Shown: positions 7,540 to 18,225, numbered from the stretch's first letter. The stretch: DNA of 59,656 nt from Natronococcus pandeyae (GCF_008122205.1 NZ_PHNJ01000022.1:1-59656), one strand, 5' to 3'. Numbers and translations: made by a program. Notes: a model not told the origin generated them from the letters alone.

Positions 7540-9045
7540 TTACTCGTCGTCTGCGAGTTCGTGCCAGGAGAGCCGCGGACTGCGGGCCGCGCTCGTCTGG
7601 TCGATCCGGCGGGCGGTCGTCCGTTCGGGGGCGGCCTCGAGCGTCTCGTCGTCCTCCTCGGCGACGGCGTCGAAGGCGGCGGCGAGCCGGTCGAGCGTCT
7701 TCTTGCTCTCGACCTCCGTCGGCTCGGTCATCAGCGCCTCGGGGACGATCTCGGGCCACTTCGTCGTCGGCGGGTGGACGCCGTAGTCGAGCATCCGTTT
7801 GGCGACGTCGGCCGCGTCCTGGTCGCCCGCGCTGGCGACGAACTCGTGGTAGAACGGCTCGTAAGGAACGTCGTAGCTGATCTGACTCGCGAGGTAGTTC
7901 GCGTTGAGCACCGCCTTCGCGCTGGCGTCGAGTAGTCCCTCGTCACCCAGTCGGGCGATGTAGGCGAACGCCTTCACGAGGACGAGCCAGTTGCCCTGGT
8001 AGCCGTGGACCTTGCCGATGGTGTGGTCGGGGTCGAACAGTTCGTAGGTCGGCTCGCTCGACGCCGTTTCCGAGTCGTCCTCGGTCTCGCGCACGCGAGG
8101 TGCCGGCAGGAACGGCGCGAGTTCGTCGACGACACCGACGGGACCGGCTCCGGGACCGCCGCCGCCGTGGGGCGTCGCGAACGTCTTGTGGACGTTGTAG
8201 TGCATCACGTCGAAGCCCATGTCGCCGGGTCGGGCGCGGCCGAGCAGCGCGTTGAGGTTGGCCCCGTCGTAGTAGAGCAAGCCGCCGACGTCGTGGACCA
8301 TCTCGGCGATTTCGGAGATGTCTCGCTCGAACAGCCCGAGCGTGTTCGGATTCGTCAACATGAGCGCAGCCGTGTTCTCGCTCAGGGCGGCCTCGAGCGC
8401 CTCGAGGTCGACCCGCCCGCCCTCGTCGCTGGGCAGAGAGACGACGTCGTAGCCGCCCAGTGCGGCAGTCGCGAAGTTAGTCCCGTGGGCGCTCTCGGGG
8501 ACGATCACCTCGTCGCGATGGTCCTCGCCGTTGTGTTCGTGGTAGGCCGCGGCGACGCGGATCCCGACGAACTCGCCGGCCGCGCCGGCGGGCGGCTGGA
8601 GGGTCACCGCGTCCATCCCGCCGATCCGACCGAGGTAGTCCTGCAGGCGATACATGAGGTCGAGGGAGCCCTGAACCGACGTCTCGGAGCGGTCGGGGTG
8701 GACGGCCGCTTTCGGCAGCGCCGCGACGTCCTCCGTGAACTTCGGATTGTACTTCATCGTACACGAGCCCAGCGGGTAGGGACCGCTGTCGATGCCGTAG
8801 ATCATCTGGGAGAGCCGCGTGTAGTGGCGGGCCAGTTCGGGTTCGGAGAGGCCGGGAAGCTCGAGCGAGTCCCGGGTGAGGTCGTCGGGCAAGGGCGACT
8901 CGTCGCTGTCGCCGATTTCGACCGTGGTCTGGTCTTTCTCCGAGAGCAACGGCTCGTACTGGCCGTCCTCGACGTAGCGGGCCTGGTCGTAGCGCACTCG
9001 CTGCTCCTCCACGTCGTCGACGTTCGTTCGAGTATCGTCGGTCAT
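7540..9045 (-). CDS. gcvPB: Glycine decarboxylase (P-protein) subunit 2
   Basis: PLP-carrying subunit of the P-protein, which decarboxylates glycine and passes the aminomethyl group to lipoylated GcvH. The 501-residue protein has the typical [16 protein letters not shown] motif (87-102) and the PLP lysine K287 in [18 protein letters not shown], followed by the Gly-rich loop. The ATG at 9045 overlaps the stop codon of gcvPA (ATGA), so the two halves are translated together and at matched levels. The C-terminal about 40 residues are variable and charged. The open frame continues upstream, but that part is the shadow of gcvPA. Confidence 0.95.
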   Translation of the reverse strand: MTDDTRTNVDDVEEQRVRYDQARYVEDGQYEPLLSEKDQTTVEIGDSDESPLPDDLTRDSLELPGLSEPELARHYTRLSQMIYGIDSGPYPLGSCTMKYNPKFTEDVAALPKAAVHPDRSETSVQGSLDLMYRLQDYLGRIGGMDAVTLQPPAGAAGEFVGIRVAAAYHEHNGEDHRDEVIVPESAHGTNFATAALGGYDVVSLPSDEGGRVDLEALEAALSENTAALMLTNPNTLGLFERDISEIAEMVHDVGGLLYYDGANLNALLGRARPGDMGFDVMHYNVHKTFATPHGGGGPGAGPVGVVDELAPFLPAPRVRETEDDSETASSEPTYELFDPDHTIGKVHGYQGNWLVLVKAFAYIARLGDEGLLDASAKAVLNANYLASQISYDVPYEPFYHEFVASAGDQDAADVAKRMLDYGVHPPTTKWPEIVPEALMTEPTEVESKKTLDRLAAAFDAVAEEDDETLEAAPERTTARRIDQTSAARSPRLSWHELADDE

Positions 9046-10379
9046 CGTGCCACCTCCGTGAACGCGTCGACGAACGGATCGATCCGCTCGTCGGGGACGC
9101 CCGCGACGCACACCTGTACTTCGTGTTCGCCGACGACGTGGACCGCGAACCCGCGCTTTTCGAGATCGCTGACGACGGCCTTCGCCGGCTGGTCGACGCG
9201 GGCGACGAACTCCCGGACGTGGTGTCGGTCGTGGACCGGTGCGGTGACGCCGACGATATCGTCCAGCCGGTCGGCGAGCGCTTCCGCACGCGTCACGCCG
9301 CGTTTCGCGAGGTCGACCATGCCATCCGGGCCGAGGTACGCTGCGTGCATCGCGGTTCGCAGCGCGACCCACGCCTGGTTGGTACAGATGTTACTCGTCG
9401 CTCGTTCGCGTCGAATGTGCTGCTCGCGGGTCTGTAGCGTCAGCGTGTACGCCCGTCGGTCGGTCGCGTCCTCGCTCACGCCGACCAGCCGGCCGGGCAC
9501 CTGTCGCAGGTAGTCCTCGCGGCAGGCGAAGAGTCCGAGACCCATCCCGTAGCTCGTCGGCAGCCCGAGCACGCTCGCGTCGCCGACGACCACGTCGGCG
9601 CCGACGTCGGCGGGCCGCTGGAGCAAAGAGAGCGCAACCGGGTCGGAGCCCAGGACGAACAGCGCGTCGGCCCCGTGAGCGAGGTCGCCGACCCGCTCGA
9701 GCCCTTCCTCGACCGTCCCGCGGACAGTCGGGTTCTCTGCGTAGACCATCACCACGTCGTCGTCGACGGCGTCCGCGAGCGCGTCGAGGTCGGCGTTCGC
9801 GTCGTCGGTCGGGTACGTTTCGACCTCGAGGTCGGTGCCGGCGACGTAGTTCTCGAGCGTGCTGTGGCGTCCTTCGAGCAGGAGGTCGGGGACGAGTACG
9901 CGGTGGCCGCTCGTCGAGCGAACGCGCTCGGCGAGCGTCGCGGCCTCGCCCAGCGCCGTGGCGGCGTCGTACATCGAGCAGTTGGCGACCTCGAGTCCCG
10001 TCAGTTCGACCAGTAGCGACTGGTACTCGAACAGCGCCTGGAGGAAGCCCTGGGAAACCTCGGGCTGGTACTGCGTGTAGGAGGTGAGAAACTCCGAGCG
10101 ATCGGCCAGGTGATCGACCAGTGAGGGAACGTAGTAGCCGTAGTGGCCACGACCGAGTAGCTCCGTCAGGTCGTCGTTGCGACCCAGTATCGAGCGCACC
10201 AGCCGGCGCGTCTCTCGTTCCGTTCGCGCGTCGATCCCGAACTCGTCGTCGAACCGGACGTCCGCGGGGATGTCGAAGAGGTCATCGACCGTATCGACGT
10301 CGACCGCCTCGAGCATCGCCGCGCGTTCGTCGTCCGTGTGAGGAGCGTATGGGCTCCCCGTGGCGTGTGATCCGTTCAT
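9042..10379 (-). CDS. gcvPA: Glycine decarboxylase (P-protein) subunit 1
   Basis: The other half of the two-subunit P-protein, a PLP fold type I domain without the lysine. The start at 10379 ([19 protein letters not shown]) gives 445 residues, normal for the family and matching the conserved [13 protein letters not shown] opening. The core segments [25 protein letters not shown] and [11 protein letters not shown], split here by variable sequence, are characteristic. It is translationally coupled to gcvPB by a 4-base overlap. The other glycine cleavage genes, gcvT and gcvH, are about 11.5 kb away on the opposite strand, so the four proteins come from two transcripts. Confidence 0.95.
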   Translation of the reverse strand: MNGSHATGSPYAPHTDDERAAMLEAVDVDTVDDLFDIPADVRFDDEFGIDARTERETRRLVRSILGRNDDLTELLGRGHYGYYVPSLVDHLADRSEFLTSYTQYQPEVSQGFLQALFEYQSLLVELTGLEVANCSMYDAATALGEAATLAERVRSTSGHRVLVPDLLLEGRHSTLENYVAGTDLEVETYPTDDANADLDALADAVDDDVVMVYAENPTVRGTVEEGLERVGDLAHGADALFVLGSDPVALSLLQRPADVGADVVVGDASVLGLPTSYGMGLGLFACREDYLRQVPGRLVGVSEDATDRRAYTLTLQTREQHIRRERATSNICTNQAWVALRTAMHAAYLGPDGMVDLAKRGVTRAEALADRLDDIVGVTAPVHDRHHVREFVARVDQPAKAVVSDLEKRGFAVHVVGEHEVQVCVAGVPDERIDPFVDAFTEVAR

Positions 10380-10557
10380 GGCTAGAGGGGGTCTCGGTCG
10401 ACCGGTACTCGTCGGTTTGACTCGCGCCGAGTACGGGTTTCGTTCCGAGACACGATACGAGGTAGTTACAGATAGAGGATAATGAACGCACCTCTTCGTT
10501 CGTGAGGGCAACCCGCGGAACGTAATCACGAGGAGCAGTTTACGGCCGTGGTCTCGA

Positions 10558-11865
10558 TCACTGTGGCGAGTCGGTGCCAGTGTCGGATCCGGTGGCTTCG
10601 GACTCGGTACTGTCCACTCTCTCGACGGAGGGAGCACCGTCGGTATCGGTCGCTTCCTCGTCGGTCTCCGCGTCTTCGCCACCAGCATTTGCGCCGTCGA
10701 CTCCCGTACTCGCCTTCGTCGTCTGCTCTCCCGCTGTCTCCGGTGGTCCCACCTCGGAATCGTCGGTGATCCCCGTCTCCTCGGCCGTCTCGGCGGCGGG
10801 ATCCGCGGCCGATTCGGGTTCGTCGCGAGCGTCTCCCTGGCTCGTCGACCACTCTCGAGCGAACAGGTCGAGCGTGATCTTTGCGCCGCCGAGGACGACG
10901 GGGCCGATGAACAGCCCGACCGCGCCGAAGACGACGAGGCCGCCGAAGATCCCGACGACGATGATCGCGGAGTTGAACGCGCTCGTCCGGCCGATGAGGG
11001 CGGGCCGGAGGTAGGTGTCCGAGGCGCTGACGAGCAGGCCGTAGACGACGAGAATCGCTGCCGGGACGAACTGCCCGACTGCCAGCAGATAGAGCGAGAT
11101 CGGCATCCAGACGGCGAAGACGCCGATCAACGGGAGCAACGCGGCGACGAACGCTCCGACCGTGAGGAGGACGACGGCCGGCACGCCGAGTAGCGCCAGC
11201 CCGACGCCGAGCAGCAGGGCCTGGATGATCGCGACCGCGACGTTGCCGACGACCGACGCCCACATGAGCTGGTCGAGTTCGCTGAACAGTTCGCGCTGGA
11301 CCTGGTCCTCGATCGGGACGACGTACCCGACCCAGCTCACGAGCCGGTCGCCGTCACGCAGGAGCGCGAAGAGAACGAACACCGTCACCGTCAGACCGAT
11401 GAGGATCGCCGGGACGCCGCCGACGAACTCGATCGCGCCGGTCGCGAGCCCCTGCAGCCCGGTCGCGATCGGTTCCTGGTAGGTGCTGTACGTATCCTGA
11501 AGATCGACGGTGTACCCCGTCTCCGCGATCCGCTGCTCGATGTCCTCGACGTTGAGCGTGCCGTCCTGGATCGCCATGGCCACTTCGAGCGCCTGGCCGA
11601 ACGCGATGGCGAGCACGTACATGACCGGCAGCAAGATCGCCAGGATGGCGACGACGACGAGCACGAGCGCGGCGGTCATCGACCGCATATAGTTCTCGAG
11701 ACGACGCTGGGCTGGCATGAGGATGTACGCGAGGATCACCCCGAGAAGCACGTACTGGAGGTACGGCAGGATGATGAGCAACGCGAGGAGAACGCTCACC
11801 AGCGTGAGCACGGCCAACCCGAGTCGGTCGGAGAGCCACTCCGACAGGGACGGACGAGTAGACAT
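10558..11865 (-). CDS. AI-2E family (PerM-type) membrane transporter
   Basis: A 435-residue membrane protein with about eight hydrophobic segments and the central signature [25 protein letters not shown], followed by [18 protein letters not shown], typical of the AI-2E/PerM (former UPF0118) family. Members export small molecules or sodium; the substrate of the archaeal ones is unknown. The last about 85 residues are a soluble acidic tail rich in Asp, Glu and Thr, presumably cytoplasmic. The gene lies 116 bases downstream of the copper ATPase on the same strand and may have its own promoter. Confidence 0.88.
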   Translation of the reverse strand: MSTRPSLSEWLSDRLGLAVLTLVSVLLALLIILPYLQYVLLGVILAYILMPAQRRLENYMRSMTAALVLVVVAILAILLPVMYVLAIAFGQALEVAMAIQDGTLNVEDIEQRIAETGYTVDLQDTYSTYQEPIATGLQGLATGAIEFVGGVPAILIGLTVTVFVLFALLRDGDRLVSWVGYVVPIEDQVQRELFSELDQLMWASVVGNVAVAIIQALLLGVGLALLGVPAVVLLTVGAFVAALLPLIGVFAVWMPISLYLLAVGQFVPAAILVVYGLLVSASDTYLRPALIGRTSAFNSAIIVVGIFGGLVVFGAVGLFIGPVVLGGAKITLDLFAREWSTSQGDARDEPESAADPAAETAEETGITDDSEVGPPETAGEQTTKASTGVDGANAGGEDAETDEEATDTDGAPSVERVDSTESEATGSDTGTDSPQ

Positions 11866-11981
11866 GGGTAGACGTAGGCGACCCAGAACTAACTACTTCA
11901 TGGCTGAAATATCGGTGCCTCGATCGGTGAAGCGACTGTCGTCTCCGTCGTCACGTCGGGTCGGCCGACCGGTAACCGCGG

Positions 11982-14489
11982 TCAGTCCTCGAGCAGCGAC
12001 CGCGAGGAGTTCGTGACGACGAGCAGGCTGCTCGTTCCCATCGCGAGCGCGGCGAACAGCGGGTTGAGCAGCCCGGTCACGGCGAGCGGGATCGCGATGC
12101 CATTGTAACAGAACGCCCAGCCGATGTTGCCCTTGACGCGGCGGTCGGTCGCCCGCGCGAGTTCGAAGACGGTGTCGACCGAGGAGAGGTCGTCGTCGAC
12201 GAGCGCGACGTCGGCCGCGTCCGCGGCCATCGCGGTCCCGCCGCCGAGTGCGATGCCCAGATCGGCGGCCGCCAGCGCCGGCGCGTCGTTCGTTCCGTCG
12301 CCGATCATGACCGTCCGGCCCGTTTTCTTGAGCCGTTCGACGGTCTCGGCCTTGCCCTCCGGCGGGACGCCCGCGAACACTCGATCGACCGACGGCTCGT
12401 CCCGGAACCGGCTGGCCGCCCGGGGGTCGTCGCCGGTGAGGACGACCACGTCGGTGTCCGTTTCCGCGATCGCCGACAGCGTCTCCGCCCATCCCTCGCG
12501 GAGGTCGTCACCGACGACGACGACGCCCTCGGCGGTCCCGCCGCGACCGACGGCGACCGGAACGCGGCCCGTCTCGCGGCTCTCGTCGATTTTCTCGGTG
12601 ATCTCGTCGGAGACCGTCCAGCCGCGGTCGCGGAACAGGTCCGGGTGGCCGACGACGACCTCCTCGCCGTCGACGACGCCGGTGACGCCGTTGCGGTGGC
12701 TCTCGAACGACTCGATCCCGTCGTCCGCGGCGGCATCGGTTGCTTCGTCCGCGCTCCCCGCGTCGTCGATCTCCATCGCGTCCGTCTCCGCCGCGTCCGC
12801 CTCCGCCGTGTCCGTCTCTGACGCGGGCTCTACTGCACCGCCGTCGGCGACCGGCCGCTCGGCCGCGATGGCCTGGCCGACCGGGTGGGCCGATCGTCGC
12901 TCGAGTCGCGCCGCCCGCTCGAGCAACTCCTCGGAGCAGTCGGCGTCGACGACGGTCATCTCGCCGGTCGTCAGCGTCCCCGTCTTGTCGAAGACGACGG
13001 TATCAGCGTTGCGGATGCGCTCGAAGACGGTGTCGTCGAAGACGACGATCGAGTGCTCGAGTGCGTCCCGAATGCCTGCGGCGACCGCGAGCGGCGTCGC
13101 CAGCCCGAGCGCGCACGGACAGGAGACGATCAAGACGGTGAGGCCGATCAGCAGGGCGGCGGCGACGCCAGCGCCGAGCGCGAGGTAGACGGTCATGACG
13201 ACCACTGCGAGCACGAGCACGAGCGGGACGAAGATCGTCGCCAGCTTGTCCGCGAGCTTCTGGATTCCGTGGGTACCGCTCTGGAGGTCCCAGACGAGTT
13301 CGGTGACCCGGTCGAGGCTGCTCGTCGCGTCCTCGCCGACGCGGACGGTGACGGCGCCGTCGGTGACCATCGAGCCGCCGACCACGGTATCTCCGGCGGT
13401 CTTCCCGACCGGGAGCGACTCGCCGGTGACGACCGCCTCGTCGACCGCGACCTCGCCGTCGACGACCTCGCCGTCGACGGGGACGCGCTCGCCGGCCCGG
13501 ACCAGTACGCGGTCGCCGGGCTCGAGGTCGTCGACGGCGACCTCCTCGTGGCTCCCGTCCTCGCGGACGCGCCGGGCGTCGTCGATCTGGACGGAGGTCA
13601 GATCCGAGAGCCGCTCTGTGGCCTTGTCCTTGAGCGAGGACTCGTAGTAGTTGCCGACGGAGACGATGACGATGATGGCGACGGTGACGTCGTAGTAGAT
13701 GTGGTCGCCGCCGACAGCGATCGCCAGCGTGCTGTAGAGGTACGCGCTGACGGCCGCGATCGTGACCAGCAGGTCCATGTTCGGCTGCCGGGTCTTGACG
13801 CCGACGTAGGCCCCCTGCAGGATCGGCTTGCCGGTGACGCCGAGGACGATCGTCGTCAGCGCACCGATCATCAGGTAAAACGGCGTGGCGAGGTCGCTCG
13901 CCAGCGCCTGCGTGAAGAACTCGTACGTTCGCTGGTCGTAGAACAGCCCGCCGAAGTAGGTGGGGTAGATGATGAGCAGGTACTGCATCATCACCATCAT
14001 CCCCATGAGCACGCCGACGATGATCCGACCCATCATCCAGTTGTCGGCTTTTCGCCGCATGAACGTGTCGTCGCGGTCGTAGGCGCTGTAGCCGAGCCCG
14101 CTGATGGCTTCCTGGAGGTCGGCCTGCGAGACGGTGTCGGGGTCGTGGTCGATCCGCACCGTATCGGTGACGTAGCTCGAGCTGGCGTCGCTGACGCCTT
14201 CCGTCCGGGTCGCGGCCGACTCGATGAACGCCTCACAGGTCGCACAGTGCATCCCGTCGACCTCGAGGTAGGTCGCCTCGTGGTGGTCGGGAACCTCCCG
14301 CTCGGCGTCCTCGGTTCGCTCGCGGCGGACGTCTTCGGCCTCGAGATCGTCGACGTCGTCGAGCGCGTCGTGGACGTCGCGACAGCCGACACAGCAGAAG
14401 CGATTTCCCTCGCGATCGGTGACGTCGCTGCCCTCGACGGGGAGCTCACACAGCGAACAGCCGACGTCGGTCAGGTGGTCACCAGTCAT
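11982..14489 (-). CDS. Heavy-metal (copper) P-type ATPase, FixI/CcoI-like
   Basis: ATP-driven transmembrane transport of monovalent copper. The N-terminus has a Cys-rich metal site (C11, C14 in CSLC; C32, C33, C36 in FCCVGC) of the kind found in FixI/CcoI pumps. A heavy-metal-associated domain with GMHCATC (C82, C85) follows. Next come eight membrane segments with the CPC transport motif (457-459), the actuator loop TGES, the phosphorylated D501 in DKTGT, the HP motif (SAHPVGQ) and GDGTNDAPAL. An unusual acidic insertion of about 45 residues lies in the nucleotide-binding domain. The gene begins 5 bases after the TauE/SafE-type gene, so they form one operon. The pairing recalls copper loading of haem-copper oxidases. 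Confidence 0.92.
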   Translation of the reverse strand: MTGDHLTDVGCSLCELPVEGSDVTDREGNRFCCVGCRDVHDALDDVDDLEAEDVRRERTEDAEREVPDHHEATYLEVDGMHCATCEAFIESAATRTEGVSDASSSYVTDTVRIDHDPDTVSQADLQEAISGLGYSAYDRDDTFMRRKADNWMMGRIIVGVLMGMMVMMQYLLIIYPTYFGGLFYDQRTYEFFTQALASDLATPFYLMIGALTTIVLGVTGKPILQGAYVGVKTRQPNMDLLVTIAAVSAYLYSTLAIAVGGDHIYYDVTVAIIVIVSVGNYYESSLKDKATERLSDLTSVQIDDARRVREDGSHEEVAVDDLEPGDRVLVRAGERVPVDGEVVDGEVAVDEAVVTGESLPVGKTAGDTVVGGSMVTDGAVTVRVGEDATSSLDRVTELVWDLQSGTHGIQKLADKLATIFVPLVLVLAVVVMTVYLALGAGVAAALLIGLTVLIVSCPCALGLATPLAVAAGIRDALEHSIVVFDDTVFERIRNADTVVFDKTGTLTTGEMTVVDADCSEELLERAARLERRSAHPVGQAIAAERPVADGGAVEPASETDTAEADAAETDAMEIDDAGSADEATDAAADDGIESFESHRNGVTGVVDGEEVVVGHPDLFRDRGWTVSDEITEKIDESRETGRVPVAVGRGGTAEGVVVVGDDLREGWAETLSAIAETDTDVVVLTGDDPRAASRFRDEPSVDRVFAGVPPEGKAETVERLKKTGRTVMIGDGTNDAPALAAADLGIALGGGTAMAADAADVALVDDDLSSVDTVFELARATDRRVKGNIGWAFCYNGIAIPLAVTGLLNPLFAALAMGTSSLLVVTNSSRSLLED

Positions 14490-14494
14490 CGTGG

Positions 14495-15289
14495 TCAGTG
14501 GTTATCGTGGGCGCCCGGGGCGTCGATCCCGTCGTAGAACGGGAGCTCCGGATGGGGCAGGTGGATACCGATACTCATCAGTCCGTGCGCGAAGAGGACG
14601 TAGCCCAGGACGACGAACGCGACCCCGAGCAGTCGGTGGACGCGACGCCGGTGGACGATGTCGACCGCGTCGATCACGGTTCCGTAGACGAAGACCGCAG
14701 GGACGGTTCCGATTCCGAGTGCGGCCAGCGCGAGCGCCCCGCCCGTCGGGGAGCCGGTCGCGAACGCGTACAGAAACGCCGGGTAGAGGATCGGACAGGG
14801 GAGCAGGCCGTGCACCGCGCCGAGGCCGACGATGCCCGGCCCGTTCGCGAGCCGATCGACGTGGGTCATGAGCCAGCCGGTAAGTCGCTCGAGGCCGGGG
14901 AGATGAATCCCGCCGGTCGTCCGCCCGAGCAGGTAGTAGACGCCCGTCGCGATGACGAACCCGCCGACGACGAGCCCGACGCCACCGCGGATCGGGTCGA
15001 CGAGCGGCGTCAGCGACTCCGTCGTGACGAACAGCAGCCCGCCGAGTGCGCCGAAGATCGCTCCCAGAAGGGTGTAGCTCGCGGTCCGCCCGAGGTTGAA
15101 CAGCGCGTGCTGGCGAACCTCGTACGTCGTCAGGTGGGCGCCGCGTTTCCCGGTCGCCGACCCGTCGTCCATCCGGCTCGCGTAGACGGTGACGAGCGGG
15201 CCACACATCCCGATACAGTGGGCACCGGCCAGCAGGCCGATGAGGAGGAAGAGCGCCACGTCGATGCCGAGGAATGTGAACGGGTCCAT
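14495..15289 (-). CDS. TauE/SafE-like (UreH-type) membrane protein
   Basis: A 264-residue membrane protein with the first-helix motif GAHCIGMCGPLV, a paired C-x3-C typical of the cytochrome-biogenesis DsbD/UreH-like transmembrane family, and about six helices. A second motif, HGLLPCPILYPA, contains another Cys. In many genomes such proteins sit beside FixI-type copper ATPases and oxidase genes; here the ATPase follows after 5 bases. Its likely role is metal or reductant handling during oxidase maturation, inferred from context. The sulfite-exporter label is only a family name. Confidence 0.85.
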   Translation of the reverse strand: MDPFTFLGIDVALFLLIGLLAGAHCIGMCGPLVTVYASRMDDGSATGKRGAHLTTYEVRQHALFNLGRTASYTLLGAIFGALGGLLFVTTESLTPLVDPIRGGVGLVVGGFVIATGVYYLLGRTTGGIHLPGLERLTGWLMTHVDRLANGPGIVGLGAVHGLLPCPILYPAFLYAFATGSPTGGALALAALGIGTVPAVFVYGTVIDAVDIVHRRRVHRLLGVAFVVLGYVLFAHGLMSIGIHLPHPELPFYDGIDAPGAHDNH

Positions 15290-15492
15290 GTGTGATCAGT
15301 GTCGAGCGCGGTCGGCGGGCGATACTCGTTGATCGAGCTATCCGCTGGACAAGGTAATCGGTTTCGCCTCGAGGCGCCGTTGGCCTGTCCGACACGCCCT
15401 CGCGTCGCTGCTGCCGCGCGCCTCCCGTACCCGTTCGGGACGGCGACATCGCCGTCCTATTCACCGCTCGTTTCGATCGTTCTCGTGACTGC

Positions 15493-16065
15493 ATGAACTC
15501 AAGACAAATCAACGACCTTCCCGTGGTGGGCGGAGCGGGTGCCGGTTTCGGAGCGTGGCTGCTCGGCTACGCGATCACGTACGTACTCGTCGCGCCGGAG
15601 ATCCGAGAGTCGCCGTTGAACCGGTTCCTCGAGGCGTTCGAGGGGGATCCGGCGACCTACGAAATGGTCGGGTGGGTGTTCTACAACGCTCACTTCGTCA
15701 CCACCGTCTTCCACGACCTCCCGCTTATCGGGAGTCACACCACGACGTTCATCGGCAATCAGGAGGGGTTTTCCGTGCTCCTGTACGCGCTCCCGGTTGG
15801 ACTGTTACTGGCTTCGGGACTCGCACTCGCTCGCTATCACCGAGCGGCGACGCCGACACAGGGTGCGCTCGTCAGCATGACGATACTGCCGGGGTATCTC
15901 GTGTTGTCGGTCGCTGGCGCGTTCCTCTTCGAGGTCAGCATCGCCGGTGCCACGGGTGGACCCGACCTTCTCCCGGCGGTCTTCCTTTCCGGCATCGTCT
16001 ATCCGCTGTTGTTCGCCGGCATCGGGGGTGCGACCGCGGGCGCTCTCGAGGCTCGAGAATCCTGA
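15493..16065 (+). CDS. Haloarchaeal integral membrane protein of unknown function
   Basis: A 190-residue protein with about five hydrophobic helices, including GAWLLGYAITYVL near the N-terminus and VFLSGIVYPLLFAGIGGATAG at the C-terminus. A conserved extracytoplasmic segment reads YEMVGWVFYNAHFVTTV. I believe it belongs to a haloarchaeal family (DUF7978-like) of unknown role. A broken relative lies at about 28.8-29.1 kb, recognisable by LGWLFYNAHGV. It is divergent from the TauE/SafE-type gene with a 203-base gap. Confidence 0.7.
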   Translation: MNSRQINDLPVVGGAGAGFGAWLLGYAITYVLVAPEIRESPLNRFLEAFEGDPATYEMVGWVFYNAHFVTTVFHDLPLIGSHTTTFIGNQEGFSVLLYALPVGLLLASGLALARYHRAATPTQGALVSMTILPGYLVLSVAGAFLFEVSIAGATGGPDLLPAVFLSGIVYPLLFAGIGGATAGALEARES

Positions 16066-16117
16066 TCCAAACGCGAAGAAGGCGGGCGTAGCGCTTTTCC
16101 CTGAAACCGCTACTCGA

Positions 16118-17455
16118 CTACTCGACGAACCGGTACTTCCGCTCGCCCATACGGCCCCAGCCGTCGAAGACGAACTCCTCGTGGGGGGTCGTGAGCTCCT
16201 CGACGTCGACGTCCATGTCGTGGTTGTGGGCGTCGTGGACCTCCTCGTAGTCCTCCCAGCTGAGGTCGTAGCGCGCCTCGAGCTGGCCGTCGATGTTCAG
16301 CGCCTCGATCTCCTCGGCCCAGTTCTCCTGGACCGTCTCCGCGTGGATCTCCGCCTGGGCGCCGCTGCCGTAGGAGCCGACCAGGAGCGTCTCGCCGGTG
16401 AGGTCGCGACCGTTCTCGAGGGCGTGTTTCATCGCGCTGACGCGGGCAATGTGGACGGAACCGGTGTACCAGTTACCGACCTCGCGCGAGAGCGTCAGCG
16501 TCGGATCGATCGTTTCGGCGTACCACTCCTGGTAGCGGTCGGTCTCCTTGAGCGCGTCCATATACTCCCGGACGGCGTCGCGGAACGCCTCCTCGTCGTC
16601 GAAGGCTTCCTTGCGGGGCTGGCGACCGATCTCTTCGGCGAGTTCGTCCTCGATCGCGGTGTCGCGCGTGATGTGTCGGTAGCCGAGCAGCCCGGCCTTC
16701 CGGACCATCCCCGGGAACGGGGTGTGGAACGGGATGAACGCGAGGTCGTCGGGGTGGACGTCGCCCGCGACGCTCTCGTAGTCCTCCAGGGCCTCGCGCA
16801 TGCGTGCGAGATACACCTGTACCGAGCGCTTGCCGTCGACCGACGGGAACTGCTGGTTGGGCTTGAGGAAGTCCGTCTCGTCGGCCGAGCCGTACCCCTG
16901 GTCGGCGGAGAGTTCGACGAGGTCCGGATCCTCCGCGATGTACATCGCGACGGCGCCGGCGCCCTGGGTCGCCTCGCCGGCGTCACCGCGAGCGTACAGC
17001 GCCGTGTCGGTCGCGATCACGAGCGCGCCGCGCCCGCGGTTTCGACCCGCGCGGATCCAGTTGTAGGCGTCGTCCAGACTCTGGGTCCCCGCGATACAGG
17101 CGAACTTTCGTTCGCCCTTGTTGGCGTGGTGGAAATCGTTCTCGTAGACCTGCTCGAGACAGCCGGCGATGTACGTCGAAACCGGCTTCGAATTGTCGAA
17201 CGCGCTCTCGGTCGCGACGTCGATGCGCCCGATATCCTCCGGCTCGAGCCCCTTTCGATCCATCAGCCGATAGGCGGCGTTTGCCCCCATCGTGACGATA
17301 TCCTCGTAGCTGTCGGGGAACGAACTGGCGTTGAGACCGAGCCCCTTCGTATACTTCTCCGGGGCCTCTCCCTTCTCGGGTGCGAAAGTGCCGGGCAAGT
17401 CGAGCTTGAGATTCCCGGTCCAGATCTCGACGGCGTCGATACCGACGGTGGTCAT
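16118..17455 (-). CDS. mvaS: Hydroxymethylglutaryl-CoA synthase
   Basis: Condenses acetyl-CoA with acetoacetyl-CoA to HMG-CoA, the committed carbon step of the mevalonate route to archaeal isoprenoid lipids. All three catalytic residues of the thiolase-like fold are visible: E83 in ATESAFDNSKP, C120 in FACIAGTQSLDDA, and H244 in PFHTPFPGMV. The 445 residues match haloarchaeal MvaS. The ATG at 17455 is preceded by AT-rich sequence (TATATGATATTGTC on the plus strand) that may hold the promoter. No other mevalonate gene is in the window. Confidence 0.96.
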   Translation of the reverse strand: MTTVGIDAVEIWTGNLKLDLPGTFAPEKGEAPEKYTKGLGLNASSFPDSYEDIVTMGANAAYRLMDRKGLEPEDIGRIDVATESAFDNSKPVSTYIAGCLEQVYENDFHHANKGERKFACIAGTQSLDDAYNWIRAGRNRGRGALVIATDTALYARGDAGEATQGAGAVAMYIAEDPDLVELSADQGYGSADETDFLKPNQQFPSVDGKRSVQVYLARMREALEDYESVAGDVHPDDLAFIPFHTPFPGMVRKAGLLGYRHITRDTAIEDELAEEIGRQPRKEAFDDEEAFRDAVREYMDALKETDRYQEWYAETIDPTLTLSREVGNWYTGSVHIARVSAMKHALENGRDLTGETLLVGSYGSGAQAEIHAETVQENWAEEIEALNIDGQLEARYDLSWEDYEEVHDAHNHDMDVDVEELTTPHEEFVFDGWGRMGERKYRFVE

Positions 17456-17646
17456 GGTATGCGAATATTGTCCGATCTATATGATATTGTCGTTCGAAGT
17501 TTCGACGATCGACGAACATCGTATCGACCGCTCAGATTTCCGTGAACGTGACGGTCGGTCGTCTCTCGGGGCGAAGAAGTCGGAGCACGACGACCGAATT
17601 ACTCGTCGATCGACGGACGTGCTCGAGAACGTGAGATCGGCCGACG

Positions 17647-18225
17647 TTATTCGTCTTCTTCGACGACCTCCGGGTCGCTCATCGCGCTCTGGAGGCTGTC
17701 GAGTCCGTTGATCCACTCGGTGACGAGACCGTACTCGAGATCCTCGGCGACGCTCATGTCGAGTTCCTCGCCGTCGATGATGAGCGTCCCGGCCTGGGCG
17801 GCGTAGCCGAGGGCCGCGTCGAGATCCTCTTCGGCCTCTGCGTTCGCCGCCGCACCGAGGTAGTCTGCGACGGTCCCCTCCTCGGCGGGACCGTTGGCGA
17901 TGTATTCCTCCGACGCGAAGAAGACGCAAACCAGGCTGGTCTGGACGCCGTCGACGAGAATGAGTTTCTCCTCGTCCTCGATGTCGACCTCGCCCAGGAC
18001 GACCTCGCGGACGTCCTCGATCTCCGCGAGTGCGTCCTCCTGTTCGAGTTCGCCCTCGTCGTACGCGGCGACGATCTTCGCGATCGCGATTGCAGTGTCG
18101 TCCTGGAGATTGAGCAGGAGACGGGCCGAGGATTCGTCCTCCGGATCGATCTCTTCGTCTTTGATTCGATCGATCCAGTTCTGCCAACGTTCCTCCGAGT
18201 AGTACTCGGTAGGGGGATTGCTCAT
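17647..18225 (-). CDS. DUF2150 family protein
   Basis: A 192-residue, very acidic soluble protein with the opening YYSEERWQNWIDRIKDEEIDPEDESSAR, split by no gap, followed by LLLNLQDDTAIAIAKIVAAYDEG, typical of the archaeal DUF2150 family. The central LVDGVQTSLVCVFFASEEYI strand-helix segment is conserved. The function is unknown; it is an archaea-restricted family often found next to informational genes. It is not overlapped by neighbours and lies 191 bases upstream of mvaS on the same strand. Confidence 0.82.
   Translation of the reverse strand: MSNPPTEYYSEERWQNWIDRIKDEEIDPEDESSARLLLNLQDDTAIAIAKIVAAYDEGELEQEDALAEIEDVREVVLGEVDIEDEEKLILVDGVQTSLVCVFFASEEYIANGPAEEGTVADYLGAAANAEAEEDLDAALGYAAQAGTLIIDGEELDMSVAEDLEYGLVTEWINGLDSLQSAMSDPEVVEEDE

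Noticed and set aside
5402-7759. A 785-residue open frame on the minus strand
   Set aside because: It lies antisense to the NAD kinase fusion and runs into gcvPB; the composition is typical of shadows in high-GC DNA.
12885-14537. Long plus-strand frame opposite the copper ATPase
   Set aside because: The translation lacks hydrophobic or catalytic motifs, and the minus strand has every P-type ATPase motif.
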